Made by a program: the position numbers and the translations under genes
Source: Rikenellaceae bacterium
GTDB lineage: Bacteria; Bacteroidota; Bacteroidia; Bacteroidales; Rikenellaceae
Assembly: GCA_017442365.1 (NCBI GenBank)
Contig: JAFRZW010000016.1
Span: 124,001-188,000 of the forward strand
Direction of reading: 5' to 3'
Length of the DNA stretch: 64,000 bases
The notes under the pieces: generated by a model
What the model saw: the letters and a program-made list of their open reading frames with translations, nothing else
The model's database searches: none
What the model was told of the DNA's origin: nothing
Part shown: piece by piece, positions 1 through 9,584 of the stretch
Position numbering within the stretch: position 1 is the stretch's first letter
Layout: the number at the start of each line of letters is the position of its first letter

Positions 1-1
1 T

Positions 2-1660
2 AGCACCGCAACGATCGTTGAGGGTGAGGCAGGCACTTATACCTATCCCACTCCTTCGTTTGCCGATGCAACTGCGGTAGATGCCTATGTGGCTGATACC
101 GAGAATCGCAAAGCAACCTATGTAGCTATGGCTGGTACGATGTCAATCAGTGGTAACTACTATAATATCGTTGTTGATGGTACTACAAATCAGGGTAGCT
201 TCTACTATGCAAGCGATGACACCAAGGCTCTTGTAGCAAGTGGCGATAAGGTAGTAGTTTATGGTTATGCAGTAGCTGCTAACAATGGCAAATATTATAA
301 CATCGTTGTAACCGACGTTGTTAAGATCACCGATATCGCCAATGTTGAGTTGGACGGCGAATATACGATGATGGGTCAGGTTACGGCACTCACCTCGAAT
401 GGTTTTGTGCTGACCGACGCAACGGGCTCGATTTTCAGCTACGGCAAGAAGAGCTATGAGATCGGTCAGGAGTTGGTAGCTACGGGCGCAATCGGCGCAT
501 ACAATAAGGGCTTCCAGCTGACCACGAACAAGACCACCTTCCTCGAAGGTGCAGTTAAGGCTTACACCTATCCCGAGGCTGCAACGGCTGACGCAGCAGC
601 TATCGACGCATTTATCGCCAACACCGACAACCGTCTGGCTACCTACGTAACCTTGACGGGTGACCTGTCAATCAGCGGTAACTACTACAATGTTGCGATT
701 GAGGGTACTACCAATATGGGTAGTATCTACTATCCCAACGACGCAATTAAGGCGGCACTTTCGACCGGTACTAATATTACGGTTAAGGGTTACGCAATGG
801 CAGTCAGCGGTGGCAAGTACTATAATGTAATTGCTACTGAGGCTGTTACCAATTACGTTATTCCGAAGATCACTCCCGCAGCGACTTCGATGTCGTTTGT
901 AGCTGAGGGCGAGGCTAAGACAAACGAGCTGACCGTAGCAGGTCAGGGTGAGTTGTTGCTCTTTGCGAAGAGTAGCGACGAGCACTTCACCGCAGCAATC
1001 GAGGGTACTACGCTGACCGTAACCGCAGCAGCCAACACCACTACCGAGGCTAAGTCGGCAACCGTAACGGTCTATATGGCTGAGTCGGCAGACGCTGAGG
1101 CAGTTGCATCGGTTGAGATTGCTTGCTCGCAGGCAGCTCCTTCGAGTGGCGAGGGTGGTGAAACCACCGAGCAGGTAGTTTATACTACGGGCTTTGAGTC
1201 GGGCGAGGGCTTTACTGCAAGCACCACATATAATAACGTTGACCCCGCAGCATTTGGTCCTGCTGGCTCGCAGTGGAAGACTGTTTATGGTACCGCTTCG
1301 ACAACAAGTGCAATTACTGGTAGCCAATCGATGCAGATGCGTTGGTACACATCGGCAGCAAGTACATTGGGTTATACTTATACTGATTTCGATATTGCAA
1401 ACGTAACTAAGGTAGAGTTTACTGCAAAGAACTCAAATAATATGAAAGTTGCAGTTTCGTATTCGACGGACGCTGGCGCAACTTGGCAGAATGCTCAAAC
1501 CTTTGATTTAACTTCGTCGAAAGCAACGTACACTTATACCGTAAGTGCTACGGGCGTAAGCAATGTACGATTGAGATTTGATGTAGTTCTTCCTGCAACA
1601 GCTCCGACCTCGACGTCGCGTGTATATATCGACGATGTTAAGGTATCGGGTATGAAATAA
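2..1660 (+). CDS. Surface protein with tandem OB-like repeats, BACON domain and C-terminal beta domain (5' partial)
   Basis: The reading frame is open from base 2, so the true start and signal peptide lie outside the window; the GTG at 89 is only an internal codon. Visible sequence holds a tandem repeat with a period of about 175 residues: the stretch around SISGNYYN (near 119-165) recurs around 644-690, and the first bases of the window match the end of the same unit, so at least one more copy probably lies upstream. Between the copies is a segment of OB-fold type (GQVTALTSNGFVLTD). After the second copy comes a BACON-like beta domain (about 860-1135), a short Ser/Gly/Glu linker, and a beta-rich domain opening with YTTGFESGEGF and ending VYIDDVKV, like carbohydrate-binding or jelly-roll modules. 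Secretion and surface location are inferred. It lies 72 bp upstream of a secreted nuclease and probably belongs to the same locus. A direct enzymatic role is not visible. Confidence 0.75.
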   Translation, partial: STATIVEGEAGTYTYPTPSFADATAVDAYVADTENRKATYVAMAGTMSISGNYYNIVVDGTTNQGSFYYASDDTKALVASGDKVVVYGYAVAANNGKYYNIVVTDVVKITDIANVELDGEYTMMGQVTALTSNGFVLTDATGSIFSYGKKSYEIGQELVATGAIGAYNKGFQLTTNKTTFLEGAVKAYTYPEAATADAAAIDAFIANTDNRLATYVTLTGDLSISGNYYNVAIEGTTNMGSIYYPNDAIKAALSTGTNITVKGYAMAVSGGKYYNVIATEAVTNYVIPKITPAATSMSFVAEGEAKTNELTVAGQGELLLFAKSSDEHFTAAIEGTTLTVTAAANTTTEAKSATVTVYMAESADAEAVASVEIACSQAAPSSGEGGETTEQVVYTTGFESGEGFTASTTYNNVDPAAFGPAGSQWKTVYGTASTTSAITGSQSMQMRWYTSAASTLGYTYTDFDIANVTKVEFTAKNSNNMKVAVSYSTDAGATWQNAQTFDLTSSKATYTYTVSATGVSNVRLRFDVVLPATAPTSTSRVYIDDVKVSGMK

Positions 1661-1732
1661 TTTCAACACGACCCGTAGCGAGTGGAGGGCGTTGGCTCTC
1701 TGCCCGCCAAAGGTCGGTTAATGAATATTTAG

Positions 1733-2914
1733 ATGAGGAATTTCAAGAAAATACTCGGTGTGGTGATCGCGGTTGCGGCGGCGGTGATCGGTACTTGCTG
1801 TGGCGAGAAGAATCCCGTTGCTCCCGATGCAAACTGCAAAGCCAAATTCTCGGTCGGTGAGAATGTCGAGTGGAATACCGCAAGTCAGTTCGTTGTGATC
1901 ACAGCCCCCGCAACCCAAAAGTGGACGGCGCGTGTGGCGGACGATTGGGCGTGGTTCGACTACGAGGATTATCACTACTACACGCAGGGTCAAGGTAACG
2001 GCTCGGTGGCTTTGTATATCGCCTCGAATGGTGAGTCGAAATCGCGTTCGACAACCGTTGAGGTGGAGTTCGAGGGCACGACAACCGTAACGCTCAAACT
2101 GACGCAAGGCGCATTTGTGCAGGCCGAGGCTCCCGAGATCGACTACGAGCAGATCTCGTGGGCAGAAATGCCGCTGGTGAAGGAGAATGATGGCAATCTG
2201 TACGTTACGCATATGACCAAAGCCTCGGGCAAGACAATGCGCAACTACTCGATGTGCTACGATCCCGATGTCAAGGCGGCGCTGTGGATTGCCTATCCGT
2301 TGCACGATTGTTATACACGCAAGGCGGTCGATCGTACCGATGCGTGGGGTTACGATCCGCTGATTCCTGCCAAGTATCAAGTCAATATGGAGAAGGGTAT
2401 GAGCAACGGTTACGATCGTGGCCATCAGGTTGCGTCGGCTGACCGTTTGGCGTCGTACGATATGAACTCGCAGACCTTCTACTATACCAATATGACGGCT
2501 CAGGTGGGTGCGGGTATGAATCAGGATATCTGGAACAATCTGGAAAATATGATTCGTAACGAGTACATCTGCCGCGATACGTTGTACGTGGTAACGGGTT
2601 GTGTGATGACAACCGAGGACGATACTCAGGTGAAGTGGGTCGATAATCGCAATGGCGGTAAGGTGGCAGTTCCGAAGGCATACTTCAAGGTGCTGCTGCG
2701 TACCAAGTCGGGCAATACGGGCAAGGCGGTCGATAACTCGAACGCAACGACCATCGGTTTCTGGTATGAGAACCGCAGGTATAGCTATTCGACTCCGCGC
2801 GTGAGCGATGTTAAGAGCGTCGATGAGATCGAGCGACTGACGGGCTTCACCTTCTTCCCGCAGATCTCGGACGAGATCAAGGAGACGAAAGATTTGGCAC
2901 GCTGGGGATTCTAA
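1733..2914 (+). CDS. Secreted DNA/RNA non-specific endonuclease with N-terminal BACON domain
   Basis: 393 residues. The N-terminus has a hydrophobic signal ending in GTCCGEK, probably a lipoprotein signal with an atypical lipobox. Residues 35-125 look like a BACON domain (FSVGENVEWN, WTARVADDWAWFDYED). The C-terminal two thirds match the NucA/EndA (endonuclease G) beta-beta-alpha-Me family: the catalytic DRGH motif is D228-H231, followed by YYTNMTAQ and NQDIWNNLE, which carry the metal-binding Asn and conserved Trp/Glu. Members of this family cut DNA and RNA without sequence specificity using Mg2+. A role in digesting extracellular nucleic acid fits its secretion and its neighbours, an EEP hydrolase 15 bp downstream and then a TonB-dependent receptor. 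The start ATG at 1733 sits directly before the signal peptide. Confidence 0.88.
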   Translation: MRNFKKILGVVIAVAAAVIGTCCGEKNPVAPDANCKAKFSVGENVEWNTASQFVVITAPATQKWTARVADDWAWFDYEDYHYYTQGQGNGSVALYIASNGESKSRSTTVEVEFEGTTTVTLKLTQGAFVQAEAPEIDYEQISWAEMPLVKENDGNLYVTHMTKASGKTMRNYSMCYDPDVKAALWIAYPLHDCYTRKAVDRTDAWGYDPLIPAKYQVNMEKGMSNGYDRGHQVASADRLASYDMNSQTFYYTNMTAQVGAGMNQDIWNNLENMIRNEYICRDTLYVVTGCVMTTEDDTQVKWVDNRNGGKVAVPKAYFKVLLRTKSGNTGKAVDNSNATTIGFWYENRRYSYSTPRVSDVKSVDEIERLTGFTFFPQISDEIKETKDLARWGF

Positions 2915-2929
2915 ACAACTGAACTGAAT

Positions 2930-3979
2930 ATGAAGAAATTGAATCAAATATTGACCATTGCGATTGTAGCGGTGTTGGCATTTTCGGGTTTCGAGGCGTC
3001 GGCACAGAAGCGCCACACGGTGATGTTCTACAACGTTGAGAATCTGTTCGATACGTTGAACGATCCCGACATCAACGATGAGGAGTTTCTGCCTACGGCG
3101 GCTAAGGCTTGGAATTCGGCCAAATATACCCGCAAGTTGCAGAACATCGAGCAGGTGCTGATGGGCGTTGCAACGGCCAACCGCGATTTTCCGGCGGTGA
3201 TCGGATTGTCGGAGATCGAGAATCGCAATGTGTTGGAGGATATCATCGTTCAGGGTAAGCTGATCAATGGCAACTATCGCATTTGCCATCACGATTCGCC
3301 CGACCGTCGCGGTGTCGATGTGGCGTTTCTGTATCGTCCCGACCGCTTCGAGTTCGAGGGTCAGTCGGCTCTACCCGTGCGAATGGAGGAGTTCCCCGCA
3401 ATGCGCACACGTGATGTGGTGCTGATGTGGGGCAAGATCGAGGGCGAGCAGTTCTGCTTTATGGTTGCGCATTGGCCGTCGCGTAGCGGTGGTCAGGCAG
3501 CGTCGGACCCCAAGCGCCGTGCGGCAGCGAAGGTTATGCGCGATGCAGCCGACTCGATCCACAGAGTGAATCCCGCTTGTAAAGTGGTGATGATGGGCGA
3601 CTTCAACGACGATCCGTTCGATCCGAGTATTGCCGAGGTGCTGAACGCTAAGCAGAAGACCAAGGAGTTGAAGGAGGGAGATCTGTTCAATCCCTTCTGG
3701 TCGATGCTCAAAGCGGGTTACGGCACATTGGCATATCAGGACGCGTGGAACATCTTTGACAACATTGTCGTAAGTGAGAATTTGGTCAATGCTCGTGCAG
3801 GCGAGTTGCGCTTGCTGAAAGGCACGCAGCCCAAGTTCTATGGCAATATCTACCGAGCCTCGTTCCTGTTCCAGCAGTCGGGACAGTATAAGGGCTATCC
3901 TCTGCGTACGTTTGTGGGTAACGATTTTCAAGGCGGTTATAGCGACCACCTGCCCGTGTACATATTTATAGGCAAATAA
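2930..3979 (+). CDS. Secreted endonuclease/exonuclease/phosphatase (EEP) family hydrolase
   Basis: 349 residues with a cleavable signal peptide (ending FEASAQ). EEP-superfamily motifs appear in order: YNVENLFD, GLSEIEN with the metal-binding Glu, DVAFLYR, HWPSR with a catalytic His, MGDFNDDP with the Asp/Asn pair, and YSDHLPVY with the terminal Asp-His. Family members cleave phosphodiesters or phosphomonoesters in nucleic acids and related substrates. Secretion and position between a non-specific nuclease and a TonB-dependent receptor suggest it trims oligonucleotides or releases phosphate in the periplasm or outside the cell. The exact substrate cannot be read from sequence. Spacing is 15 bp to the gene before and 12 bp to the gene after, so co-transcription is likely. 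Confidence 0.88.
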   Translation: MKKLNQILTIAIVAVLAFSGFEASAQKRHTVMFYNVENLFDTLNDPDINDEEFLPTAAKAWNSAKYTRKLQNIEQVLMGVATANRDFPAVIGLSEIENRNVLEDIIVQGKLINGNYRICHHDSPDRRGVDVAFLYRPDRFEFEGQSALPVRMEEFPAMRTRDVVLMWGKIEGEQFCFMVAHWPSRSGGQAASDPKRRAAAKVMRDAADSIHRVNPACKVVMMGDFNDDPFDPSIAEVLNAKQKTKELKEGDLFNPFWSMLKAGYGTLAYQDAWNIFDNIVVSENLVNARAGELRLLKGTQPKFYGNIYRASFLFQQSGQYKGYPLRTFVGNDFQGGYSDHLPVYIFIGK

Positions 3980-3991
3980 AACTAATAAGAT

Positions 3992-6778
3992 ATGAAGATC
4001 AAAAATCTCTTAATTCTACTCTTTACCCTTATCACTGTTGGTGCTGCGGCTCAGGACGGTGGTGTGAAGGGTCGTGCCGTACAGCGCGTGGGTCGTGATG
4101 CGATTGACCGAGTGAAGGTTACGATTGCGCCGACCAACAAGGTGGTCTATACCAATGCGCAGGGTGATTTTGCGATCGAGGGTTTGGCGGCAGGCGACTA
4201 CCGACTGACTTTCGAGGCTCCCGAGTTTGAGACGGTTACGTTGATGGTTAAGGTTGGCGAGACGGTGAAGGATATCAATCTGGTGCCGATGTCGAGTGCT
4301 ATGTTGGCAGTTGGCTTGGGCGATGATTACTTTGCCGAGTACGACACCGAGACCGCGAATGACGCACAGGTGATGCCCTCGTCGTTGTCGGCATCGAAGG
4401 ACGTCTTTAATAACATTGCAGGCTATCAGTTCAGCCAGATGCGTTTCCGTCCGCGTGGTTATGACTCGGAGATGGAGGCTACCTATCTGAACGGTGTCTA
4501 TTTCAACGACGCATTGACGGGTTACGGTCCGTGGTCGTTGTGGTCGGGTCTGAACGAGGCAACACGTAATCATGAGGTTGCTCCCGCGTTGGGCGTTTCG
4601 GACTATGGCGTAGGTGGTATCGGCGGTGTTACGAACATCAACGCTCGCGCGTCGCAAATGCGTAAGGGCTTCCGTTCGAGTGTGGTTAATGCCAACAACA
4701 ACTACCGTTTCCGCGTGATGGTAAGCTATGCGTCGGGTATGCTCGACAATGGTTGGGCTTACGCATTCTCGTTCTCGACCCGTCAGGGCGGCAACGATTG
4801 GATCAACGGCACGTACTACAACGCATACGGTTACTTTGCGTCGGTTGAGAAGCAGCTGAATCGTTGCCACCGTTTTTCGCTGACCGTGTTGGGTGCACCG
4901 ACGCAGCGCGGCGTGCAGAACGCATCGACACAGGAGGTCTATGATATGGTGGGCAGCAACTACTATAACTCGAACTGGGGTTATCAGGTGGATAAGAAGC
5001 GCAACGCCCGTATCCGTAACTTCCACGAGCCGATCGCAATGCTCCAATACTTCTACACGCCCAATCCGACATCGACATTGATGGCTACGGCGTCGTATCG
5101 TTTTGGTCGCAATGGTTACTCGGCTCTCGATTGGTACGATGGTGCCGATCCGCGTCCCGACTACTATCGCTACCTGCCCAGCTACTTCGAGCGTCAGGGC
5201 GACTATGCGAAGGCAGATATCGTTCGTTGGGCGTGGGGCTCGGATTGGGGTACCCGCCAGATCGATTGGGATCGCCTCTATAATAATAACTATGGTAACC
5301 TGACCGAGGATTCGAAACTTGCCGAGCTGAATGGTCTGCGTCGTTCGAACTATGTGATCGAGGAGCGTCATACCGATCAGCGTGATGCCAATTTCAAGGT
5401 GCAGTGGATCAAGACGCTGCGTGGCGGTCATCGTCTGAATATCGGTCTTGATGCGCGCTACAACCGTACGGAGTACTACAAGAAGATGAAGGATCTGCTC
5501 GGTGGCGACTATTGGCTCGATGTCGATAAGTATGCCGAGCGCGATTTCGTGGGCGAGCGCGTGATGCAGAACAATCTGGATTACTACGAGGCTAACGGCC
5601 ACGCTCCGATCGTCAAGGAGGGTGATAAGTATGGTTACGACTACTATGCACACGTTCGCGATGCCAAGGTGTGGGGTATCTGGAATTTCAATACCGCGCG
5701 CTTGGAGGGTTTCGTAGCTGGTGAGGCTGGTTACGTGAGCCAGTGGCGCGAGGGTCTGTACCGCAAGGGTAGCTTCGAGAATAACTCGCAGGGTGCGAGC
5801 GAGAAGCTCAACTTCTTCGAGTATAAGGCCAAGGGTTCGTTGTCGTACAAGATTTCGGGTGCTAACTCGCTGACAGCGTCGGTTGCCTATATGCAGCAGG
5901 CTCCCTCGTTCCAGTCGTCGTTCGTGTCGCCCCGTACGCGCAATAGTGTAACGCCGAACCTGACCGCCGAGAAGGTGTTTAGTGCCGATCTGACCTATGA
6001 TCTGCACGTGGGCGGTTTCAAGGCTCGCGTTTCGGGTTACTACACCACCATCGAGGATCGCTCGAAGGTGATCAGCTTCTACGACGACTTGCAGGCAACG
6101 TTCACCAACTTCGCGATGAGCAACATCGACAGCCGCTATGCGGGTGTTGAGGTTGGTTTCTCGATTCCTCTGTTCAAGTTCTTGAACCTGAATGGTGCAG
6201 TTAGCTATGGCGACTACCGCTACACCTCGAACCCGTTGATCACGCAGACGGCTGATAACTCGGCTGAGATCGTTCTCTCGGGTGAGAAGGTCTATTGGAA
6301 GGGCTACCACGTCGAGAGTACACCGCAGACCGCAGCTAACTTGGGTCTGTCGTTGCGCACCTCGAATAATATCTACGCAGGTATCGATGTCAATTACTAC
6401 AACGCACTGTATCTGTCGATGAACCCTTTGTATCGTACCGATAAGGCGCTGACGGGTCGTATCTTTGCGTCGAACACCTACGAGGAGAACCTGGCTTCGG
6501 TCAAGGAGATGACTCATCAGGAGCGTTTCGACAATGCCTTTGTGCTCAATGCCAACATTGGCAAGAATTGGTACATCGTCAATCGTAAGTATAACTTGGG
6601 CGTGAGCTTGCAGGTGAACAACTTGTTGAACAACCGCACGATCCGCACGGGTGGTTACGAGCAGATGCGTCTGCGCGAGGACGAGAGTGGCACGACGGTC
6701 AAGTACGACCGCTTCGATTCGAAGTACTTCTACTTGATGGGTACGACCTACTATCTGAATGTCTATTTCCGTTTCTAA
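3992..6778 (+). CDS. TonB-dependent outer-membrane receptor with CarboxypepD_reg-like domain
   Basis: 928 residues. A signal peptide (to about residue 20) is followed by a carboxypeptidase-regulatory-like beta-sandwich (VKGRAVQRVGRDAIDRVKV to about residue 95), a plug region and a long beta-barrel ending in the aromatic signature YLNVYFRF. No SusD partner follows; the gene downstream is a DUF5689 lipoprotein. Receptors of this build import substrates too large for porins using TonB energy. Because its operon encodes a nuclease and an EEP hydrolase, the cargo is plausibly oligonucleotides, nucleosides or phosphate-containing breakdown products; that is inference. The start at 3992 lies 12 bp after the preceding stop. 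Confidence 0.88.
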   Translation: MKIKNLLILLFTLITVGAAAQDGGVKGRAVQRVGRDAIDRVKVTIAPTNKVVYTNAQGDFAIEGLAAGDYRLTFEAPEFETVTLMVKVGETVKDINLVPMSSAMLAVGLGDDYFAEYDTETANDAQVMPSSLSASKDVFNNIAGYQFSQMRFRPRGYDSEMEATYLNGVYFNDALTGYGPWSLWSGLNEATRNHEVAPALGVSDYGVGGIGGVTNINARASQMRKGFRSSVVNANNNYRFRVMVSYASGMLDNGWAYAFSFSTRQGGNDWINGTYYNAYGYFASVEKQLNRCHRFSLTVLGAPTQRGVQNASTQEVYDMVGSNYYNSNWGYQVDKKRNARIRNFHEPIAMLQYFYTPNPTSTLMATASYRFGRNGYSALDWYDGADPRPDYYRYLPSYFERQGDYAKADIVRWAWGSDWGTRQIDWDRLYNNNYGNLTEDSKLAELNGLRRSNYVIEERHTDQRDANFKVQWIKTLRGGHRLNIGLDARYNRTEYYKKMKDLLGGDYWLDVDKYAERDFVGERVMQNNLDYYEANGHAPIVKEGDKYGYDYYAHVRDAKVWGIWNFNTARLEGFVAGEAGYVSQWREGLYRKGSFENNSQGASEKLNFFEYKAKGSLSYKISGANSLTASVAYMQQAPSFQSSFVSPRTRNSVTPNLTAEKVFSADLTYDLHVGGFKARVSGYYTTIEDRSKVISFYDDLQATFTNFAMSNIDSRYAGVEVGFSIPLFKFLNLNGAVSYGDYRYTSNPLITQTADNSAEIVLSGEKVYWKGYHVESTPQTAANLGLSLRTSNNIYAGIDVNYYNALYLSMNPLYRTDKALTGRIFASNTYEENLASVKEMTHQERFDNAFVLNANIGKNWYIVNRKYNLGVSLQVNNLLNNRTIRTGGYEQMRLREDESGTTVKYDRFDSKYFYLMGTTYYLNVYFRF

Positions 6779-6790
6779 TCGACTAAAACA

Positions 6791-7660
6791 ATGATGAAAA
6801 TTATGAATGCAAAAAAGTATATACTTGGCATTGCAGCTGCACTGATGTTGGTGGGTTGCTACGAGGATTTTGACATTCCGGCAGTCGATCCGACGGTTAC
6901 GCTGACGCCGACGCATACCATTGCCGAATTTAAGGCGATGTTCAATGAGCGTGGTGTAGCGTTCGATATTACCGACGATATCGTCATTGCTGGTAAGGTA
7001 ACCACAAGCGACGAGACGGGTAACTTCTATAAGAATATGTATATTCAGGACGAGACCGCCGGTATCGAGTTGCGTATCGGTAAGTCGGGTCTGTACAACG
7101 ACTACAAACTCGGCCAGACGATCTATGTCAAAGCGAATGGTCTGCGTATGGGTAGCTACGGTGGTATGGTCAATCTGGGTGGTACGATTCCTGAGAACTA
7201 CGACTACGAGACTTCGTACATCGAGCCTCAGGCCGTTATCGACCTTGTGATCAAGAAGGGCGAGAAAGGTGAGCGCGTGCAGCCTCTCGACCTGAGCGAT
7301 GGTAAGATTCCGGTGAGCAGCTATGGTCTGTGGGTGCGTTTCGAGAATGCCGTTTTCGAGGGCTGTACCTTCTACGATCGTGATGCAACGATGGGTGGTG
7401 GCGACATCGCTATCGACACTTGGGCTAACAAGGACTACAAGGGCGAGTCATCGGTGGGTAAGTATGGCAACGCCATCTTCGACGTCAATGGCACCAAGAT
7501 CAATGTCCGTTCGAGCGGTTACTCGAAGTTTGCAGGCGAGAAGACCCCCGCAAAGGGCACCGTTTGCAACATCGAGGGTATTATGGTCTATTACGCTGGC
7601 GGTAAGCCTGCGTTCCAGATCTCGATCAACTCGTTGGACGACATCGAGATTGTGAAATAA
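6791..7660 (+). CDS. DUF5689 domain lipoprotein
   Basis: 289 residues. A lipoprotein signal ends in LMLVGCYEDFD; the acidic residues right after the Cys resemble the surface-export signal of Bacteroidetes lipoproteins. The first half matches DUF5689 (IAEFKAMFNERG, ITDDIVIAGKVTTSDETGNF, YIQDETAGIELRI), a family built on an OB-like fold and often found beside TonB-dependent receptors and secreted nucleases. It ends the five-gene run and is followed by a strong terminator. An inner ATG at 6794 or 6803 could be the true start; the first ATG is kept. A role as surface binding partner of the receptor is inferred. Confidence 0.82.
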   Translation: MMKIMNAKKYILGIAAALMLVGCYEDFDIPAVDPTVTLTPTHTIAEFKAMFNERGVAFDITDDIVIAGKVTTSDETGNFYKNMYIQDETAGIELRIGKSGLYNDYKLGQTIYVKANGLRMGSYGGMVNLGGTIPENYDYETSYIEPQAVIDLVIKKGEKGERVQPLDLSDGKIPVSSYGLWVRFENAVFEGCTFYDRDATMGGGDIAIDTWANKDYKGESSVGKYGNAIFDVNGTKINVRSSGYSKFAGEKTPAKGTVCNIEGIMVYYAGGKPAFQISINSLDDIEIVK

Positions 7661-7686
7661 ACGACGCTATGACGGCGTTAAGAACG

Positions 7687-7722
7687 GAGCTGCCTCCCAC
7701 GGTGGAGGTGGCTCTGTTTTTT
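7687..7722 (+). terminator. Rho-independent terminator of the nuclease/receptor operon
   Basis: GC-rich hairpin (GAGC.GCCTCC pairing with GGAGGTGGCTC) followed by TGTTTTTTG, starting about 27 bp after the DUF5689 stop. Confidence 0.85.
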
Positions 7723-7747
7723 GTTGGGGGGGTAACTAAATCAAAAT

Positions 7748-7825
7748 CCAAGTTCTGCGGCTGCGGGGGTCGCGCGACTACGTTCGCGCGAGCCGCTGAA
7801 CTTGGGCAGTTTCCGAGAAACTGCC
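7748..7825. repeat. GC-rich inverted-repeat element with companion short hairpin
   Basis: Outer arms CCAAGTTC-GCGGCT and AGCCGC-GAACTTGG enclose an inner self-complementary GCGCG tract; immediately after comes a second short hairpin CAGTTTC-CGA-GAAACTG. The same two-hairpin layout recurs at 20313-20382 and, inverted, at 32431-32498. The rest of the 348-bp gap to the next gene (7826-8008) is AT-rich with no gene visible. Confidence 0.6.
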
Positions 7826-8008
7826 ATTATTGCTATTAAGAAAGCCTGCTTAGGAGATCAAATTGTCCGATATGGTCAAAAAATTGCATATCTCACGCAA
7901 TATTTGTATAATTGTAACGTTTGAAGAGTGAAAACAAAACCAACGAACAAGCAATAACCAATTTTGCCTATGATGCACTTAGCCTTTTTGTATTATTAAA
8001 AATGTAAA

Positions 8009-9487
8009 ATGACTAATGTTATGAAAAGGAGTATCTATCTTATCGCTGTTATTGCAGCGTCGGCACTTACGGGTGCTGCCTCAGCCTATTTTGTAAATAA
8101 TCAGAAGAGCGACGTTGCGGTAGCTCCACACGAGGCGACCGAATTTGCGTCGGAGAGCGTCGGCTCGCACTTTACGGCATACGACTCGCAGAACTATCCT
8201 GACCTGACCTACGCTGCCGAGAATGCAGTGAAGGCGGTTGTCAATATCGAGAAGATCGAGGAGGTGCAGTATAGCCGCCAGTCGGATCCCTTCTTCGATT
8301 TCTTCTTTGGTCCGCAGGGTGGTGGCTCGATGCAGCCTCAGGAGCGTCGTTCGGGTGGCTCGGGTGTGATCATCTCGGAGGACGGCTACATCGTAACGAA
8401 TAACCACGTGGTGGAGAATGCGTCGAAGCTGCGTGTGAAGTTGAACGACAATCGCGTTTTCGACGCGAAGATTATCGGTACCGACCCCACGACCGACGTG
8501 GCTCTGATCAAGATCGAGGGCGAGAAACTGCCTACGATCCCGTTTGGTAGCTCGGACGCTCTGCGCTTGGGTGAGTGGGTGCTGGCAATCGGTAGCCCGT
8601 TCGATCTGCAATCGACCATTACGGCCGGTATCGTCAGCGCAAAGGCTCGCCAGCTGAATGTGATTCCCAACGAGTTCAGTATCGAGTCGTTTATCCAGAC
8701 CGACGCGGCTGTGAACCCCGGTAACTCGGGTGGCGCGCTGGTCAATACACGTGGCGAGTTGGTTGGTATCAATACCGTAATCAAGTCATCGACGGGCAGT
8801 TACATCGGTTACTCGTTCGCTGTTCCCGAGTCGATCGTCAAGAAGGTCGTAATCGATTTGAAGGAGTACGGAATCGTTCAGCGTGCGATGCTCGGTATCA
8901 GCTATCGCCCCGTTGATCAGACCTTCATCGACGAGCAGGGCGAGGAGACAGGTATCAAGGAGATCGGTGGTGCATACGTGGCGTCGGTTGATCCCGAGGG
9001 TGCGGCGTCGGCAGCAGGAATCCGCAAGGGTGATGTGATCGTGTCGATTAACGGCGTGAAAATCAACGACCGAGCAACACTCTCTGAGCAGATAGGCAAA
9101 CATCGTCCCAACGATAAGGTAAAAATTTCGGTAAAAAGAGGCGATGATATGAAACATTTTGAGGTTACTTTACGTAATAAAGCAGGTAAAGCAGAACTCA
9201 TCTCGAAGGACGACATTGATGTCGAGCAGGCATTGGGTGGCAAGTTTGCTGCGGTGAACGAGCGAGCAATGCGTGAGTTGGATATCAAGGGTGGTTTGCA
9301 GGTGGTGCAGATCAAGCAGGGTGGCTTGCTGGCTAAGGCACGAGTGCGCGAGGGTTTCATCATCACGCACATCAACGATCGCCAGATTCGCTCGGTCAAT
9401 GATCTGACGAAGATCAACGAGAAGATTGCCTCGATTGACGGAATCTATCCCAATGGACGAGCAGCAAGCTACACTTTCGTTGAGTAA
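8009..9487 (+). CDS. degP: Periplasmic HtrA/Do family serine protease
   Basis: 492 residues. An N-terminal signal sequence or anchor spans about residues 7-27. The trypsin-like domain carries the complete catalytic triad: H133 in NNHVVEN, D163 in TTDVAL and S240 in NPGNSGG. Two PDZ domains follow (about 275-390 and 405-490). HtrA proteases degrade or refold misfolded envelope proteins. A second ATG 12 bp in (8021, MKRSIYL) would give a more typical signal peptide start and may be the real one. The gene stands alone with a terminator after it. Confidence 0.93.
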   Translation: MTNVMKRSIYLIAVIAASALTGAASAYFVNNQKSDVAVAPHEATEFASESVGSHFTAYDSQNYPDLTYAAENAVKAVVNIEKIEEVQYSRQSDPFFDFFFGPQGGGSMQPQERRSGGSGVIISEDGYIVTNNHVVENASKLRVKLNDNRVFDAKIIGTDPTTDVALIKIEGEKLPTIPFGSSDALRLGEWVLAIGSPFDLQSTITAGIVSAKARQLNVIPNEFSIESFIQTDAAVNPGNSGGALVNTRGELVGINTVIKSSTGSYIGYSFAVPESIVKKVVIDLKEYGIVQRAMLGISYRPVDQTFIDEQGEETGIKEIGGAYVASVDPEGAASAAGIRKGDVIVSINGVKINDRATLSEQIGKHRPNDKVKISVKRGDDMKHFEVTLRNKAGKAELISKDDIDVEQALGGKFAAVNERAMRELDIKGGLQVVQIKQGGLLAKARVREGFIITHINDRQIRSVNDLTKINEKIASIDGIYPNGRAASYTFVE

Positions 9488-9543
9488 CCGAATGTCGAGA
9501 GCTCGCGGGTCGATACAGCAGGCCGTGCGAGGTTAATAATAGG

Positions 9544-9584
9544 GGCGGGGGCTTTATTCTGAGAATACACCTCCGCCTTTTTTT
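9544..9584 (+). terminator. Terminator of the HtrA gene
   Basis: Stem GGCGGGGG / CCTCCGCC (one G-U pair) with an 18-base loop, then a seven-T run. Confidence 0.8.

Noticed and set aside
1661..1732. Terminator between the OB-repeat protein and the nuclease gene
   Set aside because: Only a short GGGC/GCCC pairing without a T run; read-through is more likely.
4016..6916. Very long minus-strand open frame (966 codons) opposite the TonB receptor
   Set aside because: It is antisense to a clear receptor gene. The frame is open because the TCG/GAG/CGC-rich codon use leaves few antisense stops; the translation is low-complexity and matches no family. The same applies to 20613-23249 and 39878-42472.
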